64,000 bases of DNA, taken from contig CAOKSY010000009.1 in the NCBI GenBank assembly GCA_948471525.1, positions 1 through 64,000 of the forward strand, written 5' to 3'. The position numbers and the translations under genes were made by a program. This DNA is from an uncultured Clostridia bacterium (GTDB lineage: Bacteria; Bacillota; Clostridia; Christensenellales; UBA3700). The notes under the pieces were generated by a model. That model ran no database searches. It was given only the letters and a program-made list of their open reading frames with translations, and was not told where the DNA came from. This document shows, piece by piece, positions 51,011-60,232 of the stretch (position 1 is its first letter; every line of letters starts with the position of its first letter).

Positions 51011-52381
51011 CTATTTGTTTCTTTTCTTTTTGATATAGCGGTAATCTTTCTCCTCGAGATCGAGTCTAGTCAATCCGCGTTTTTCCGCCAATACCGCCAA
51101 AAGCTTTAGCGTACCGACTACGTCTTTGTCCGATCTGATTTTTACGCGCATAGGAGCGGCGTCGAAGAAATAGGAATTTGGGAATATATCCGCTATATTC
51201 TCCACCTCTTTGGGATCGAGTTGAATACTCAATATCAAAGCCTTGTCGCCTATAGACAGCTCGACATGATCTATATTCTCATAACTCCATATCTCCTTTT
51301 CATCCTGCATACGGAATGTCAGAGAGTATCTCAACAGTTCGTTTTTGACGGAACTGTATCTCGCCTTGGTATGACTGTCTGCGCGCATAAGATAGGTCGC
51401 AAAATCGCAAGGCTTGCTGTCTTTCGCCTTGATATCCTCGGCAGCCGCCATATCAAGTTCCTGCTTTGTCTTGCCCGAAGCCGCTAAATATCTGAGTTTG
51501 ATAAGTTTGTCGCGCACAAGCGATACGGTATCCCTGTAGTCGGGACTGAAATTCTTCTCCTCAGCCTCGACGCGATCGATGCCGTTCTTCTCCGCCATCA
51601 ATGCTATCAGTTCTTTCGCCCATTTTACGGCGCGGTCGGACTTTATCCTCAACTGCATAGGAACGTCGTTGTATTTGACTACGTTGCTTGCGTCCTTGAA
51701 TTTGTACTTGGTCTCTTCAAACTGTATCGGATCGAGCGCAAGATACATCGACAGACTTTTGCCTCTTATCGCGAATTTTACGTAAGTCACGCGCTTAAAA
51801 TACCAAGAGTCGTTGCCCCAACTCATACGGCTCTTGAACGCGTATTGCAACAACTCGTTGCAAAGTTCGTTGTAATACAGTTTTACGGTATCGTCGGCTT
51901 GAGTGATTGCTGCGGTAAAACTGCGATTGTACCGTACCTTTATCCTTGTGTCGCCGACCACTACAGTGCCGGTATCGGAGCCGTCGTCTTCTATCGTAGC
52001 CGCGTCGTCGAGTTCCACCTCCCCGCTCGCGGAGACCTCTTCTTCCTCAATGTCCCTATCTATTGTCTCCGATTGGACGGTTTCGGGTTCGACGGACTCT
52101 TGCTCAGGCTCGATTACCTCCTGCTCGGGTTCTATGACATCTTGCTCGGGCACTATAATTTCAGGTTCGACGACTTCATCCGCGGCGATCTGCGCAGATT
52201 CTGCCTCTTCCGCGCAAGATTGCTCGACGCAAACGCGAACGCTGCGTTTTTTGAAAAACAATTCCGACGCCAACAGCGCGAGAACGGCGCATAATACCAC
52301 CGAGACAATCGATATCAAGATCGCCTTGACGGCTGTGCCCCACTCGGCGCATATAAGATTTGTCGTCGAAAATATCAACAT
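51011..52381 (-). CDS. Acidic membrane protein with duplicated domain
   Basis: 456 residues: a membrane helix at about 18-40, then an acidic linker with repeated (V/I)EPEQ(E/D) units (about 70-100), and two copies of a domain of about 100 residues. The copies share NELLQYAFKSRM / NELLRYSLTFRM, an ALDP(I/K) / QLDPKEV strand and RIKSD+AV / RIKSDKDV. The domain is unknown to me. The gene is the last of the SipW operon, 2 bp after sipW, so it may tether or assemble the fibres. Confidence 0.65.
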   Translation of the reverse strand: MLIFSTTNLICAEWGTAVKAILISIVSVVLCAVLALLASELFFKKRSVRVCVEQSCAEEAESAQIAADEVVEPEIIVPEQDVIEPEQEVIEPEQESVEPETVQSETIDRDIEEEEVSASGEVELDDAATIEDDGSDTGTVVVGDTRIKVRYNRSFTAAITQADDTVKLYYNELCNELLQYAFKSRMSWGNDSWYFKRVTYVKFAIRGKSLSMYLALDPIQFEETKYKFKDASNVVKYNDVPMQLRIKSDRAVKWAKELIALMAEKNGIDRVEAEEKNFSPDYRDTVSLVRDKLIKLRYLAASGKTKQELDMAAAEDIKAKDSKPCDFATYLMRADSHTKARYSSVKNELLRYSLTFRMQDEKEIWSYENIDHVELSIGDKALILSIQLDPKEVENIADIFPNSYFFDAAPMRVKIRSDKDVVGTLKLLAVLAEKRGLTRLDLEEKDYRYIKKKRNK

Positions 52382-52383
52382 TG

Positions 52384-52980
52384 TCAGCCTCTCTTCTTAT
52401 TGGGAAATTGTTTCAACAGTATGACTCCCGCCGCGATCACCAATATCATAGCGATCAAATACGCCCAACCGAAATCCTCTCTGAACCATTTGAAAAACAA
52501 TCCTATCTTGGGTACCGTCGCGGTGACTTTGCCCACGATCTCGTCTTGGGTGACGGAACGCGGATCTTCGGCGTTGTTGGCGTCGCCTTTGGTGTAGAAT
52601 TTATCTCCGCTGATACGGATTATTCTGTGCGTAGTAGGTATCTTGTCTCCGTCGATCAAAAACGTCACTACGTCGCCTACCTTATATTCGTCCGCTTTTC
52701 TTACGACTATGAGGTCGCCCTCTTCTATGGTACCCGACATACTTCCCGTAGCGACTATAAGCGTAGACGTACCGAAAAACGACGGCACGGCGGATTTTTT
52801 TACAAACTTATCTACCGCGAGCGTAGCTACTACGAAAAACAATACCAAGACTACGACAAGACCTATGCAAGTCGACACCGTGTTCGCAACGGATCTTTTC
52901 TTATTCTTGCCGACAGCCGTCGTATTGTTTTCGGCTTCGGCGACGTCGTTTAAGCCGTTCTTTTCTTCTTGTTTTCCCAT
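52384..52980 (-). CDS. sipW: Signal peptidase I, SipW (ER-type)
   Basis: 198 residues: N-terminal disordered part, membrane helix (about 35-56), catalytic core with Ser80 in ATGSMSG and His118 in TTHRII, which defines the ER-type with Ser/His in place of Ser/Lys, and a C-terminal membrane helix (about 172-190). SipW enzymes process TasA-like fibre proteins. The start follows GAGGT. It lies in an operon with three such candidate substrates and is distinct from LepB at 7.3 kb. Confidence 0.92.
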   Translation of the reverse strand: MGKQEEKNGLNDVAEAENNTTAVGKNKKRSVANTVSTCIGLVVVLVLFFVVATLAVDKFVKKSAVPSFFGTSTLIVATGSMSGTIEEGDLIVVRKADEYKVGDVVTFLIDGDKIPTTHRIIRISGDKFYTKGDANNAEDPRSVTQDEIVGKVTATVPKIGLFFKWFREDFGWAYLIAMILVIAAGVILLKQFPNKKRG

Positions 52981-52982
52981 AA

Positions 52983-53792
52983 TTACCTCGCTTGAGCGAT
53001 CAGTGAAAGCGCGATCGATATCTTTCCGCCGTCGCTTCCGATAGCGGTATCGTTGCCGTCCATTCCCGATTCAAACGGCCAGTTCCATTCGAGCGTAAAG
53101 CTCTGCCTTGCATTAGGAAGGATATTCAAATCTTCAAATTCCAATTTATCTACCGTTCTCCACTCTTCGGTCTGCAAGATCACGTTGTTCATTTTTATAC
53201 GGAACAAAATCGGGAAAGCCGGTATGATCTCTCCCTCGTATTTCGGCTCGATATAAAAAGAATACGCCATTTCCAAATCGTGCGGATTGTTGAGTACAAA
53301 CTGATATTCGCCGAAGCTGCCTGGCTGTATCTTTCCGTCGAACACGGCTATCTCGCGAGTAGACCACTCGCCGTCCGAATCGCTGACTTCTATCACGGGT
53401 ATAACCGTCTCGCTTGCAGGCGGATTTATCAGCGCGAGAGCGCTGAGTACTACTATATTGAATATATTGCGTCGATCGCGAACTATCGACCCGATATATT
53501 TTTGCGGCGTTGTCGCCTCGTACAGTCTGTCTCCGATAATACGGAATAGCCTGCTCTCGGAAGCGTATTCCGCGTAGACGGTCTTGTTGCCGTCTTTATC
53601 TGGACGTTTTTCTTTGAAGCGCAGCTCGGCTATTTCATTGCCGCGAAGATCGAACAAATACTTATCGGATACGCTGCATACGGTTTTTCCCAAAGCATCG
53701 CAAACGACGCGCGCTTTACGCCCGCGACGGTAATTTTCCGGAGAAAACTCCCCTTCGGTCAAAACTGTGCTATACTCGATAATATCTGCCAT
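52983..53792 (-). CDS. TasA-like protein with internal membrane helix
   Basis: 269 residues. The first 105 residues are soluble (cytoplasmic-type beta-rich part), a membrane helix lies at about 110-125, and the outside part shows the camelysin/TasA-like pattern IQPGSFGEYQFVLNN..EMAYSFYIEP. The layout differs from its relatives because the N-terminal part is not a signal peptide. It might anchor or nucleate the fibre. Two bases separate it from sipW. The ribosome site is weak, which suggests coupling to the upstream gene. Confidence 0.6.
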   Translation of the reverse strand: MADIIEYSTVLTEGEFSPENYRRGRKARVVCDALGKTVCSVSDKYLFDLRGNEIAELRFKEKRPDKDGNKTVYAEYASESRLFRIIGDRLYEATTPQKYIGSIVRDRRNIFNIVVLSALALINPPASETVIPVIEVSDSDGEWSTREIAVFDGKIQPGSFGEYQFVLNNPHDLEMAYSFYIEPKYEGEIIPAFPILFRIKMNNVILQTEEWRTVDKLEFEDLNILPNARQSFTLEWNWPFESGMDGNDTAIGSDGGKISIALSLIAQAR

Positions 53793-53852
53793 ATTGATCT
53801 GTCTTTTATTCTCTCCCGCGCATTGCGCGTCGAGGAGAGAATAATGAAATTT

Positions 53853-54668
53853 TTAGTCCGCTGTAACCGGAGCCTGAATCTGTTCTACTGCGATGTTCAA
53901 CGCTACGTTTACGTCAATAACCGCGGTGTAGGTCTCGTCGTCATCGGTAGCTTCCGTACCCTTGGTATCGGTAACCGTGATTACGCCGTCGCTTCCTTTT
54001 ACTACTTTATAATTGCCGTAGGTAGCTTCGGTCGTGGTAGCTGTTGCCGCAAATCCCAATATCGTATCTTTTACGTCGGTCTCGTCGTCAACGTGAAGCT
54101 TCCACTCCCAAGACAGCTGGTAATAATATGCTACAGCCGAAGATCCGGGAGCGATGGTCTCGCTCTTAGCAGCTTTTGCGATAACTTCTGCGAGCGTGCC
54201 GGTTGCAACTTCCGTGTCGTATGTTCCTGCAGTCGTACCGCTCTTAAGCGTCCACTTGAGAGGATTGTAGACATCCGCGCCTTTTGTAAGCGATACGTCT
54301 TTGAGCGTTACTCCGGTCGGTACGGCGATAGTGATCTGAGCCATTACTTCCGCAGATCCCGCTACGCTGAAAGTCATGCTGCCCTTGGTGCCGGGCGCGA
54401 TTACGTTTGCGCTTGCTTTTACGTCTACGCCGTCTGTGCCGGCATTGACTTTGACGCCGTTCTTATACTCGGCGCCGAAAAGATCGGTCGCGTTTGCGTT
54501 TACGACAAATCCCCACTTGGCTACCGTAGCCTGCTGAGCGGGAGCGTTTGCCTTGGTGATGTAACGGGCAAGCGTTGTGCCGCAGATACAGAGTATTGCA
54601 AGAAGCAATAACAGTATTGCGACGATGATGATGTTGCGGGTCTTTTTGTTAGACTTTCTCTCTTCCAT
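53853..54668 (-). CDS. TasA/camelysin-like secreted protein
   Basis: 271 residues. A positively charged start and long hydrophobic helix (about 12-32) lead into TLARYITKANAP, the SipW-type signal pattern, followed by a beta-sandwich (VAKWGFVV, IAPGTKGSMTFSV, YYYQLSWEW) as in TasA. It is probably the main fibre subunit. It is Ala/Thr/Val-rich, with no Cys in the mature part. The start follows GAGGAG. Confidence 0.8.
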   Translation of the reverse strand: MEERKSNKKTRNIIIVAILLLLLAILCICGTTLARYITKANAPAQQATVAKWGFVVNANATDLFGAEYKNGVKVNAGTDGVDVKASANVIAPGTKGSMTFSVAGSAEVMAQITIAVPTGVTLKDVSLTKGADVYNPLKWTLKSGTTAGTYDTEVATGTLAEVIAKAAKSETIAPGSSAVAYYYQLSWEWKLHVDDETDVKDTILGFAATATTTEATYGNYKVVKGSDGVITVTDTKGTEATDDDETYTAVIDVNVALNIAVEQIQAPVTAD

Positions 54669-54748
54669 TTTTCTTTTCTCCTCGAAAAATTTTTATTTGC
54701 CGGCAAAACCGGTATTTGACTTTTGTTCCGTACGCTAGAACGCGTTGC

Positions 54749-57700
54749 TTACGCTTGAGCGAAATACTGCGGCGTACGCGAAAGCGTCTTGCTGCCGTGA
54801 GCGTTGGCGTTTCCTCCGCGGACCCTCACGTCGTTGGTCCAACCGCCGCGCGGCTGATCGTAGACGTTGACTCCTACGCCGTATATATTGAAATTGACGT
54901 AATCCATGGTATCGTCGATCGCTCCCATTCCCAGATCATTACGTGTGGAATTACGGATAAAATACTTGCCGTAATACACTCTCACCGTAACGTGCGCCTG
55001 CGAAGGACTGTCGGCGGTGCCTGCGAGCAACGGGTTGACCGCTATCGGGAATAGATTTGCATAGACCTTGATCGCGTTCTGTCTCGACGCGCTGTCGGCA
55101 AATCCGCTTTCGGTGAGCTGAGCGTCGGTATAAGCGCCGAAATTGACGGTGCTGTAGTCGTATACGTTAAATCCGTCCTGTCCGTCCGTCTGCAAAGTCT
55201 CTATCTCTTTTCCGAACGATCCGGAATATATATTGACAAGCGCAAGATCGGTCGAAGAAGAGCCTCGGATAAACGCTCCGCCGTTTTTGCCGTCGAAGGT
55301 TCCGCCGTAAATATTTACCGACGATCCGCCCATGACTTTAAGTCCGTAATGGCTGGCCGGACCGCTGCCCGTAGCATACTGCGGCACGTTGCCCGCGCTA
55401 TGGGTGAGATTGCCCGTGAAAACGCCGTCGTAAATATCTATCTTAGTAGCCTGTGAAGAGTCGTTTGTCGCGGCGATGCCGTTGCAGTAAGACGCGGTGT
55501 ATTTGCCGTTGTAGACTATCATGCTTCCGCCTCGAGCGATCACGGCGTGACCTCCGCTCAAATTTGCGTAGAATTTCCAAGTGTCCGCAGTATGTCTGTC
55601 CGATACGTTGAACGGCGTCTTTCCGTGTACCGATCCTTTGGTATTGACGACTATATCGTCGGCTGCCGTATTCTCATCGCCCAGCACTACGCTGCCGCCC
55701 TGCACTTTTACTCCGCCGCCGACCGACGTCGAGATATCCGCGTATTTTACGCTTATGTTCGCGGAGTTGTTTTCATCTTTTGCGTCAGACGATTGAACGC
55801 AGGCGATGGCAAAACTCTTTATCAGTATTTTATCGTAATTTATACCTGTGCTTTGGTACTGGTCGAATCTGTTGTAAAGACCTGTGAAATCGACGTGCAG
55901 TTTGCCTTGCGCATCCAGACTACCGCCTTCGACCAAAACGCCGTGTTCGTTGGCGTATTCGCCTACAGATATATTTCCGCCGTCCGTTTCCCATTGCCAC
56001 GGAACAAACGTCGCATATCTGTGAGTGCCCGCCGCAAGCGCCTCTTCGTCCGTTGCAGAACAAGTCGCGCTGCCGTTGCCCATACGGTTGATACGGCAAG
56101 TTACGTCGTAATGTTCGATTTTGCCGTCATAAGCGTTTTGAAAATATATATTTCCGCCGTTGAGATATATAGCTGACGCGTTATAAGCGGAGATCGCGCC
56201 GCCGTTCTTGAATATAAGATTTCCTTCGTTGACGGCAACCCCCATCTCTTGGGAATTTATCTCGGAGCTGTCCATCGTGACCATTCCGCCTCCGAACTCG
56301 GAAGAATCGAGATATACTCCTATAGAAAGCGCTCTCTTTGCGTCGGCGTCGTCCGCTGATACCTTTTCGCCTTTTGAATTCACCCAATCCGACGCGGGTT
56401 TGGACGCGACGTAAGTTCCGCTTTCGGTTGCGTTGCCCAATGTAATGTCGGTCTTTTTCAACTCAATATCCACCGCGCGTTCCGATACCGCAGTCTTATT
56501 TATCGCATATACTCCGTAACAATAGCTGTCGCTGTCGAGCGTTATCCATCCGTCGGTCAATTCTATCTTGCCGCGAGTGCCGAACACTCCGTAACTGTGA
56601 TCGCCGTGCATCTCTATAGTAGTGCCCGATCCCGAAAGTTTGCTTATTGTAGCGCTGTCGCTTCTGCCCCTCGAAAGTATTCCGAAAGTAGTCTTAAATG
56701 CTCTCTGCTCCGCCACTTGAGAAAGCTCCTCGTTGAGATCTTTATTGACTACTATTTTGCTCGACGACATATCCAAAGATCCGCCGTTGACAAAAATAGC
56801 GGCGTCGCGGTACTGTCTTGCGCGCTGAAACTCGCTCGCGCCTTCGTCATTTTGTATATCCGCAATCTCAAAAGGGCTGTTGGCGTGCGACACGGTGGCG
56901 TTTTTGGTTATATTAACGCTGTCCATAGTAACGTTTCCGCCGCTAACGGACACTACGCTGCCGTTGTAAGAAGTCGCCGAATGCACTTTTTTAAAATCCA
57001 AAGTGCCGCCGTCGCACAGTATGCAAGCGCCTTCGCTGTATTTAGCGGAATTGGACGCCGTATCGACGGCGGTATCTACTGCCGGAAGTTCTTGAGGATC
57101 GACGGTCTTGAGTTCTCCCGACGTACTGATTGTCATTGTACCGCCCGTCATATATATGCAAGAAGTCTGCCAAGTGCCGAAATATGAATAAAAACTTCCT
57201 TCGCTGCGCGATCTCGAAACTTTATCCGAATTTGTACCGATAACGTTTACGTTGAGTTTGCCTGAGGTCATATTTACCGCGGCATAGTTGGGCGCGGCGA
57301 TCGTAGTCGCGCCGTCGGTTCTCTCTACCGAATAGGCTATATCGTTTTCGTATCCGAAGAGCATAGCCTGTCTTACGCCGTCAGCCGAAATGTCGTCTGT
57401 AGGATTGCCGTATGCGTCAATATAATACGTATATGCAAAACTCGATTGGCGAACGTCGTAGGTGTCAAAACTGTCGTTGGTCGCGCCGCTGAATACCACG
57501 AAACAGTACGTATCGCGCTTAATGAGAGTCTTATCTCCGTAGACTATATCCACGTCAAAATATACGTTTGCGCTGTCTGTAGCCGCGCCCGAAGTACGCA
57601 TAGGCAATCTCGGCATGATGATATTATCTGCAAGGCTCGACGAACCGTCCGTCTCTACCTTGGTTACGTTGCCGATATCGATTTTGTATCCGCCTGCAGC

Positions 57701-58213
57701 AACGAGATTGCTGTAGTATTCCGTCGGACGGGGTCCGCTCTCGAACATGCCGCCGTAGACGTTGAGATCTCCGCCCGCTACCGTAAGCACGCTGCCTATG
57801 GGATTGTAGAGGCCTCCGCCTCCGCGCGTATCTATTACGGTAAAAGACCTGCCGTCCGGCACGTTGAGCAAACTGTTGCGGTTATTGCGTTCTATTTCAT
57901 TGCCGTTGAGATCGATCGTAAGGTCGCGTTTGAGATCGAGCGAGTCGCCCGTCATAATTATCGGAGCCTTCAGTTCGTCAGACAGTTTTACGTATCCGTA
58001 ACCGCTTTTGATAGCGTTGAACAACTCCTGCTGCGAGGAAACGAAACACGGCGCTTGAGTCTCGTAATTAAAATTGTCGTCGCCGTTGACTTCCGTGACG
58101 TATCTCGCGTCGGTGAGCATTACCGTCAAAGAGAATATAAGCAAAGCCGCCGCCAGCAATAAAGCCGCCAACGCGCCTCTCTTCATATTCATATTCCGTT
58201 GCGATGCTTTCAC
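54749..58213 (-). CDS. Large right-handed beta-helix surface protein
   Basis: 1154 residues. After a hydrophobic segment (about 14-34) comes TDARYVTEVNGDD, matching the SipW-type pattern of its neighbours. The rest is built of short parallel beta-helix turns (MTGDSLDLKRD, DLNVYGGMFE, KIDIYDGVFTGN, SVNIYGGTFDG), as in adhesins and pectate-lyase-fold proteins, with no lyase residues that I can see. The likely start is GTG at 58213 after AGAGG; ATG codons at 58192 and 58186 are alternatives. There is no cell-wall sorting motif. It is co-transcribed with TasA-like proteins, so it may be a fibre cap or adhesin. Confidence 0.75.
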   Translation of the reverse strand: MKASQRNMNMKRGALAALLLAAALLIFSLTVMLTDARYVTEVNGDDNFNYETQAPCFVSSQQELFNAIKSGYGYVKLSDELKAPIIMTGDSLDLKRDLTIDLNGNEIERNNRNSLLNVPDGRSFTVIDTRGGGGLYNPIGSVLTVAGGDLNVYGGMFESGPRPTEYYSNLVAAGGYKIDIGNVTKVETDGSSSLADNIIMPRLPMRTSGAATDSANVYFDVDIVYGDKTLIKRDTYCFVVFSGATNDSFDTYDVRQSSFAYTYYIDAYGNPTDDISADGVRQAMLFGYENDIAYSVERTDGATTIAAPNYAAVNMTSGKLNVNVIGTNSDKVSRSRSEGSFYSYFGTWQTSCIYMTGGTMTISTSGELKTVDPQELPAVDTAVDTASNSAKYSEGACILCDGGTLDFKKVHSATSYNGSVVSVSGGNVTMDSVNITKNATVSHANSPFEIADIQNDEGASEFQRARQYRDAAIFVNGGSLDMSSSKIVVNKDLNEELSQVAEQRAFKTTFGILSRGRSDSATISKLSGSGTTIEMHGDHSYGVFGTRGKIELTDGWITLDSDSYCYGVYAINKTAVSERAVDIELKKTDITLGNATESGTYVASKPASDWVNSKGEKVSADDADAKRALSIGVYLDSSEFGGGMVTMDSSEINSQEMGVAVNEGNLIFKNGGAISAYNASAIYLNGGNIYFQNAYDGKIEHYDVTCRINRMGNGSATCSATDEEALAAGTHRYATFVPWQWETDGGNISVGEYANEHGVLVEGGSLDAQGKLHVDFTGLYNRFDQYQSTGINYDKILIKSFAIACVQSSDAKDENNSANISVKYADISTSVGGGVKVQGGSVVLGDENTAADDIVVNTKGSVHGKTPFNVSDRHTADTWKFYANLSGGHAVIARGGSMIVYNGKYTASYCNGIAATNDSSQATKIDIYDGVFTGNLTHSAGNVPQYATGSGPASHYGLKVMGGSSVNIYGGTFDGKNGGAFIRGSSSTDLALVNIYSGSFGKEIETLQTDGQDGFNVYDYSTVNFGAYTDAQLTESGFADSASRQNAIKVYANLFPIAVNPLLAGTADSPSQAHVTVRVYYGKYFIRNSTRNDLGMGAIDDTMDYVNFNIYGVGVNVYDQPRGGWTNDVRVRGGNANAHGSKTLSRTPQYFAQA

Positions 58214-58229
58214 CTTCCCCGCCTCTCAA

Positions 58230-59318
58230 CTACGCAGTCTGCGTAAATACCATATTTATCTTACACGGACTGGTAACTCCTACGCAGTCCTTTATCGACA
58301 CTCTTTTCCAATTTCCCGATCCGTTTTCATTTATCTCAAGCATGGGATTGCCGTCCTTTCCCAAGACGGGCGCGCCGGATTCCATCGCCCATCTGCATTC
58401 GTATTCGTCAGCTATCGACGGCGTCTGCAGAGGCGAGGTAAACGCTCCGGTAATATCGTCCTTCTCCCAATAGCCGTCAGCCGCCCAATCGGCCGACAGA
58501 TCGTCTCCTCTGAGCGTATCGCGTAAAACCAGCCTGAACAAATAATGATGGGTCTTCCCCTCTTCAAGTACGTACCTTCCGCTGTCTTCGCGCGCTATGT
58601 TTACAGTGATCCTGCAGTATCTCATATCGGCGGCAGTCTCGAATGCAACGGGACACACGAACATATTTACGTTGTCCGAACTATCCGAGCCCGCATAAGT
58701 GGCGTAAGTATATTTGACCGTACTGAAATTCAAGCCGTCCAACAAAATAGCGGAAGAACGCGCTGTGTCTATGCGAAGTTCTTCTCCGCCGTCTACAAGA
58801 GAAGAAAAATCGTTTTCTATCTCTATGCCGTCCGCTGTCGAGGCAGTCTCGACCAACTGTGTGCCCGTTGCTTCGTCAAGACGGTAAATTCTGCTCGCTC
58901 TGCTTGCAGAGGAAATATCTCCCGAGACGTAATTCCCGTCTTTGAGTTCCACCAACTGTATCATCGAACTCTTAGCAAAATTCTCCGGCAGATAAAATAC
59001 AAAACTGTATTCGTATTTCAATCCCGATTTTCCATTGTTGTCCACGCTTATCACCGATTCTGCCCAAGAATTCATACGGACGGGACGCGTACTGTCCGTA
59101 ACCTGCTGAATAAAAGGCGCGTTGATAAACGAATCGAATTTTCCCTTGTTTATAGAAAATCCGCAATTTATGGAAGCCACTCCCGAAGAGTCTCCGCCGT
59201 GATCTATTCCCGATACGTAAGAGGCGAACGAATATATCGAAAACATCAAAGACAGCAGTAAAAGCACGCAGGATACGCAAAAGAATATTCCGCCGCTGTG
59301 TCTCTTGAGAAATTTCAC
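58230..59318 (-). CDS. TasA-like secreted protein, first gene of the SipW operon
   Basis: 362 residues from a GTG that follows GGAGGT; the frame further up covers the leader. The signal region (hydrophobic, about 12-30) ends in SFASYVSGID, and mature sequence begins with a SINCGFSINKG strand typical of SipW-dependent proteins. The long C-terminal part is beta-rich with THHYLFRLVLR. It is the first gene after the promoter at 59.4 kb with a 72-base leader. It may be a minor fibre subunit. Confidence 0.65.
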   Translation of the reverse strand: MKFLKRHSGGIFFCVSCVLLLLSLMFSIYSFASYVSGIDHGGDSSGVASINCGFSINKGKFDSFINAPFIQQVTDSTRPVRMNSWAESVISVDNNGKSGLKYEYSFVFYLPENFAKSSMIQLVELKDGNYVSGDISSASRASRIYRLDEATGTQLVETASTADGIEIENDFSSLVDGGEELRIDTARSSAILLDGLNFSTVKYTYATYAGSDSSDNVNMFVCPVAFETAADMRYCRITVNIAREDSGRYVLEEGKTHHYLFRLVLRDTLRGDDLSADWAADGYWEKDDITGAFTSPLQTPSIADEYECRWAMESGAPVLGKDGNPMLEINENGSGNWKRVSIKDCVGVTSPCKINMVFTQTA

Positions 59319-59397
59319 CGTGTCCGACCTCCCGTAATTTAAAATGCAAAGTAAGTATATGCGCAATACACATAACATACATATCTTCTTCGCGGAT

Positions 59398-59426
59398 ATT
59401 TTATCACGACTTTTTTATTTTGACAA
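59398..59426 (-). promoter_or_regulatory. Promoter of the SipW/TasA operon
   Basis: On the minus strand, TTGTCA (59421-59426) and TAAAAT (59398-59403) are 17 bp apart with a TG extended -10. The stretch 59427-59587 is A+T-rich and shows no gene. Confidence 0.6.
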
Positions 59427-59587
59427 CAATTTTTATATGCTTTTTTTACAATTAATGTGATTTTTCTACAAAAAATAAATATTCCGGAAAAATTATAAAT
59501 CCGTATAGTCCAATATTTTACAATTAACTATAATTTATATAGATTATATATAATCCATAAATTATTAAAAGTTTATTAAAATTCAAA

Positions 59588-59619
59588 ATAAAAAGACGGA
59601 TCTCAACGATCCGTCTTGC
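59588..59619 (-). terminator. Terminator after rubrerythrin
   Basis: AAGACGGATC pairs with GATCCGTCTT and is followed on the minus strand by TTTTATTTTG. Confidence 0.88.
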
Positions 59620-59636
59620 AACTGAATATCGGCGTA

Positions 59637-60173
59637 TCAATAATTGTCCGCGTGTATCTCGAAATAACTCTGCGGATGAGCGCACACGGGACATTCTTCG
59701 GGAGCTTTCGTGCCTACGACTATATGACCGCAGTTTCTGCATTCCCATACCTTTATTTCGCTCTTCTCGAATACGGATGCCGTCTCGACGTTCTTCAACA
59801 AAGCGCGATATCTCTCCTCGTGACGTTTTTCTATTTCGCCTACGGCGCGGAATTTTGCGGCAAGTTCGGGAAAGCCCTCTTTCTCGGCAGTCTTGGCAAA
59901 ATCTTCGTACATATCCGTCCACTCGTAATTTTCGCCGTTTGCAGCCTGCGCCAGATTACTTGCGGTGTTGCCTATGCCCTGCAACTCCTTGAGCCACATC
60001 TTTGCGTGTTCTTTCTCGTTGTCCGCAGTCTTGGCAAAGATAGAAGATATCTGTTCGAATCCCTCTTTTTTTGCTACCGACGCAAAATATGTGTATTTGT
60101 TTCTTGCCTGCGATTCTCCCGCAAAAGCCGCTTCGAGATTTTTCTCGGTCTGAGTTCCGGTGTATTTGCTCAT
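59637..60173 (-). CDS. rbr: Rubrerythrin
   Basis: 178 residues: a four-helix diiron domain with the paired ExxxH-type motifs (AAFAGESQARNKY, DNEKEHAKMW, IEKRHEERY), then a C-terminal rubredoxin domain with two CxxC knuckles (CRNCG and CPVCA). It reduces hydrogen peroxide in anaerobes and indicates an anaerobic host. The start follows AAAGGAGAAGG. It lies upstream of nothing on the same strand before its own terminator. Confidence 0.95.
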   Translation of the reverse strand: MSKYTGTQTEKNLEAAFAGESQARNKYTYFASVAKKEGFEQISSIFAKTADNEKEHAKMWLKELQGIGNTASNLAQAANGENYEWTDMYEDFAKTAEKEGFPELAAKFRAVGEIEKRHEERYRALLKNVETASVFEKSEIKVWECRNCGHIVVGTKAPEECPVCAHPQSYFEIHADNY

Positions 60174-60232
60174 TTTATCCTTCTCCTTTTATTATATTGC
60201 CGTATAAATACGGTTTTTATCAATTTAAATAT

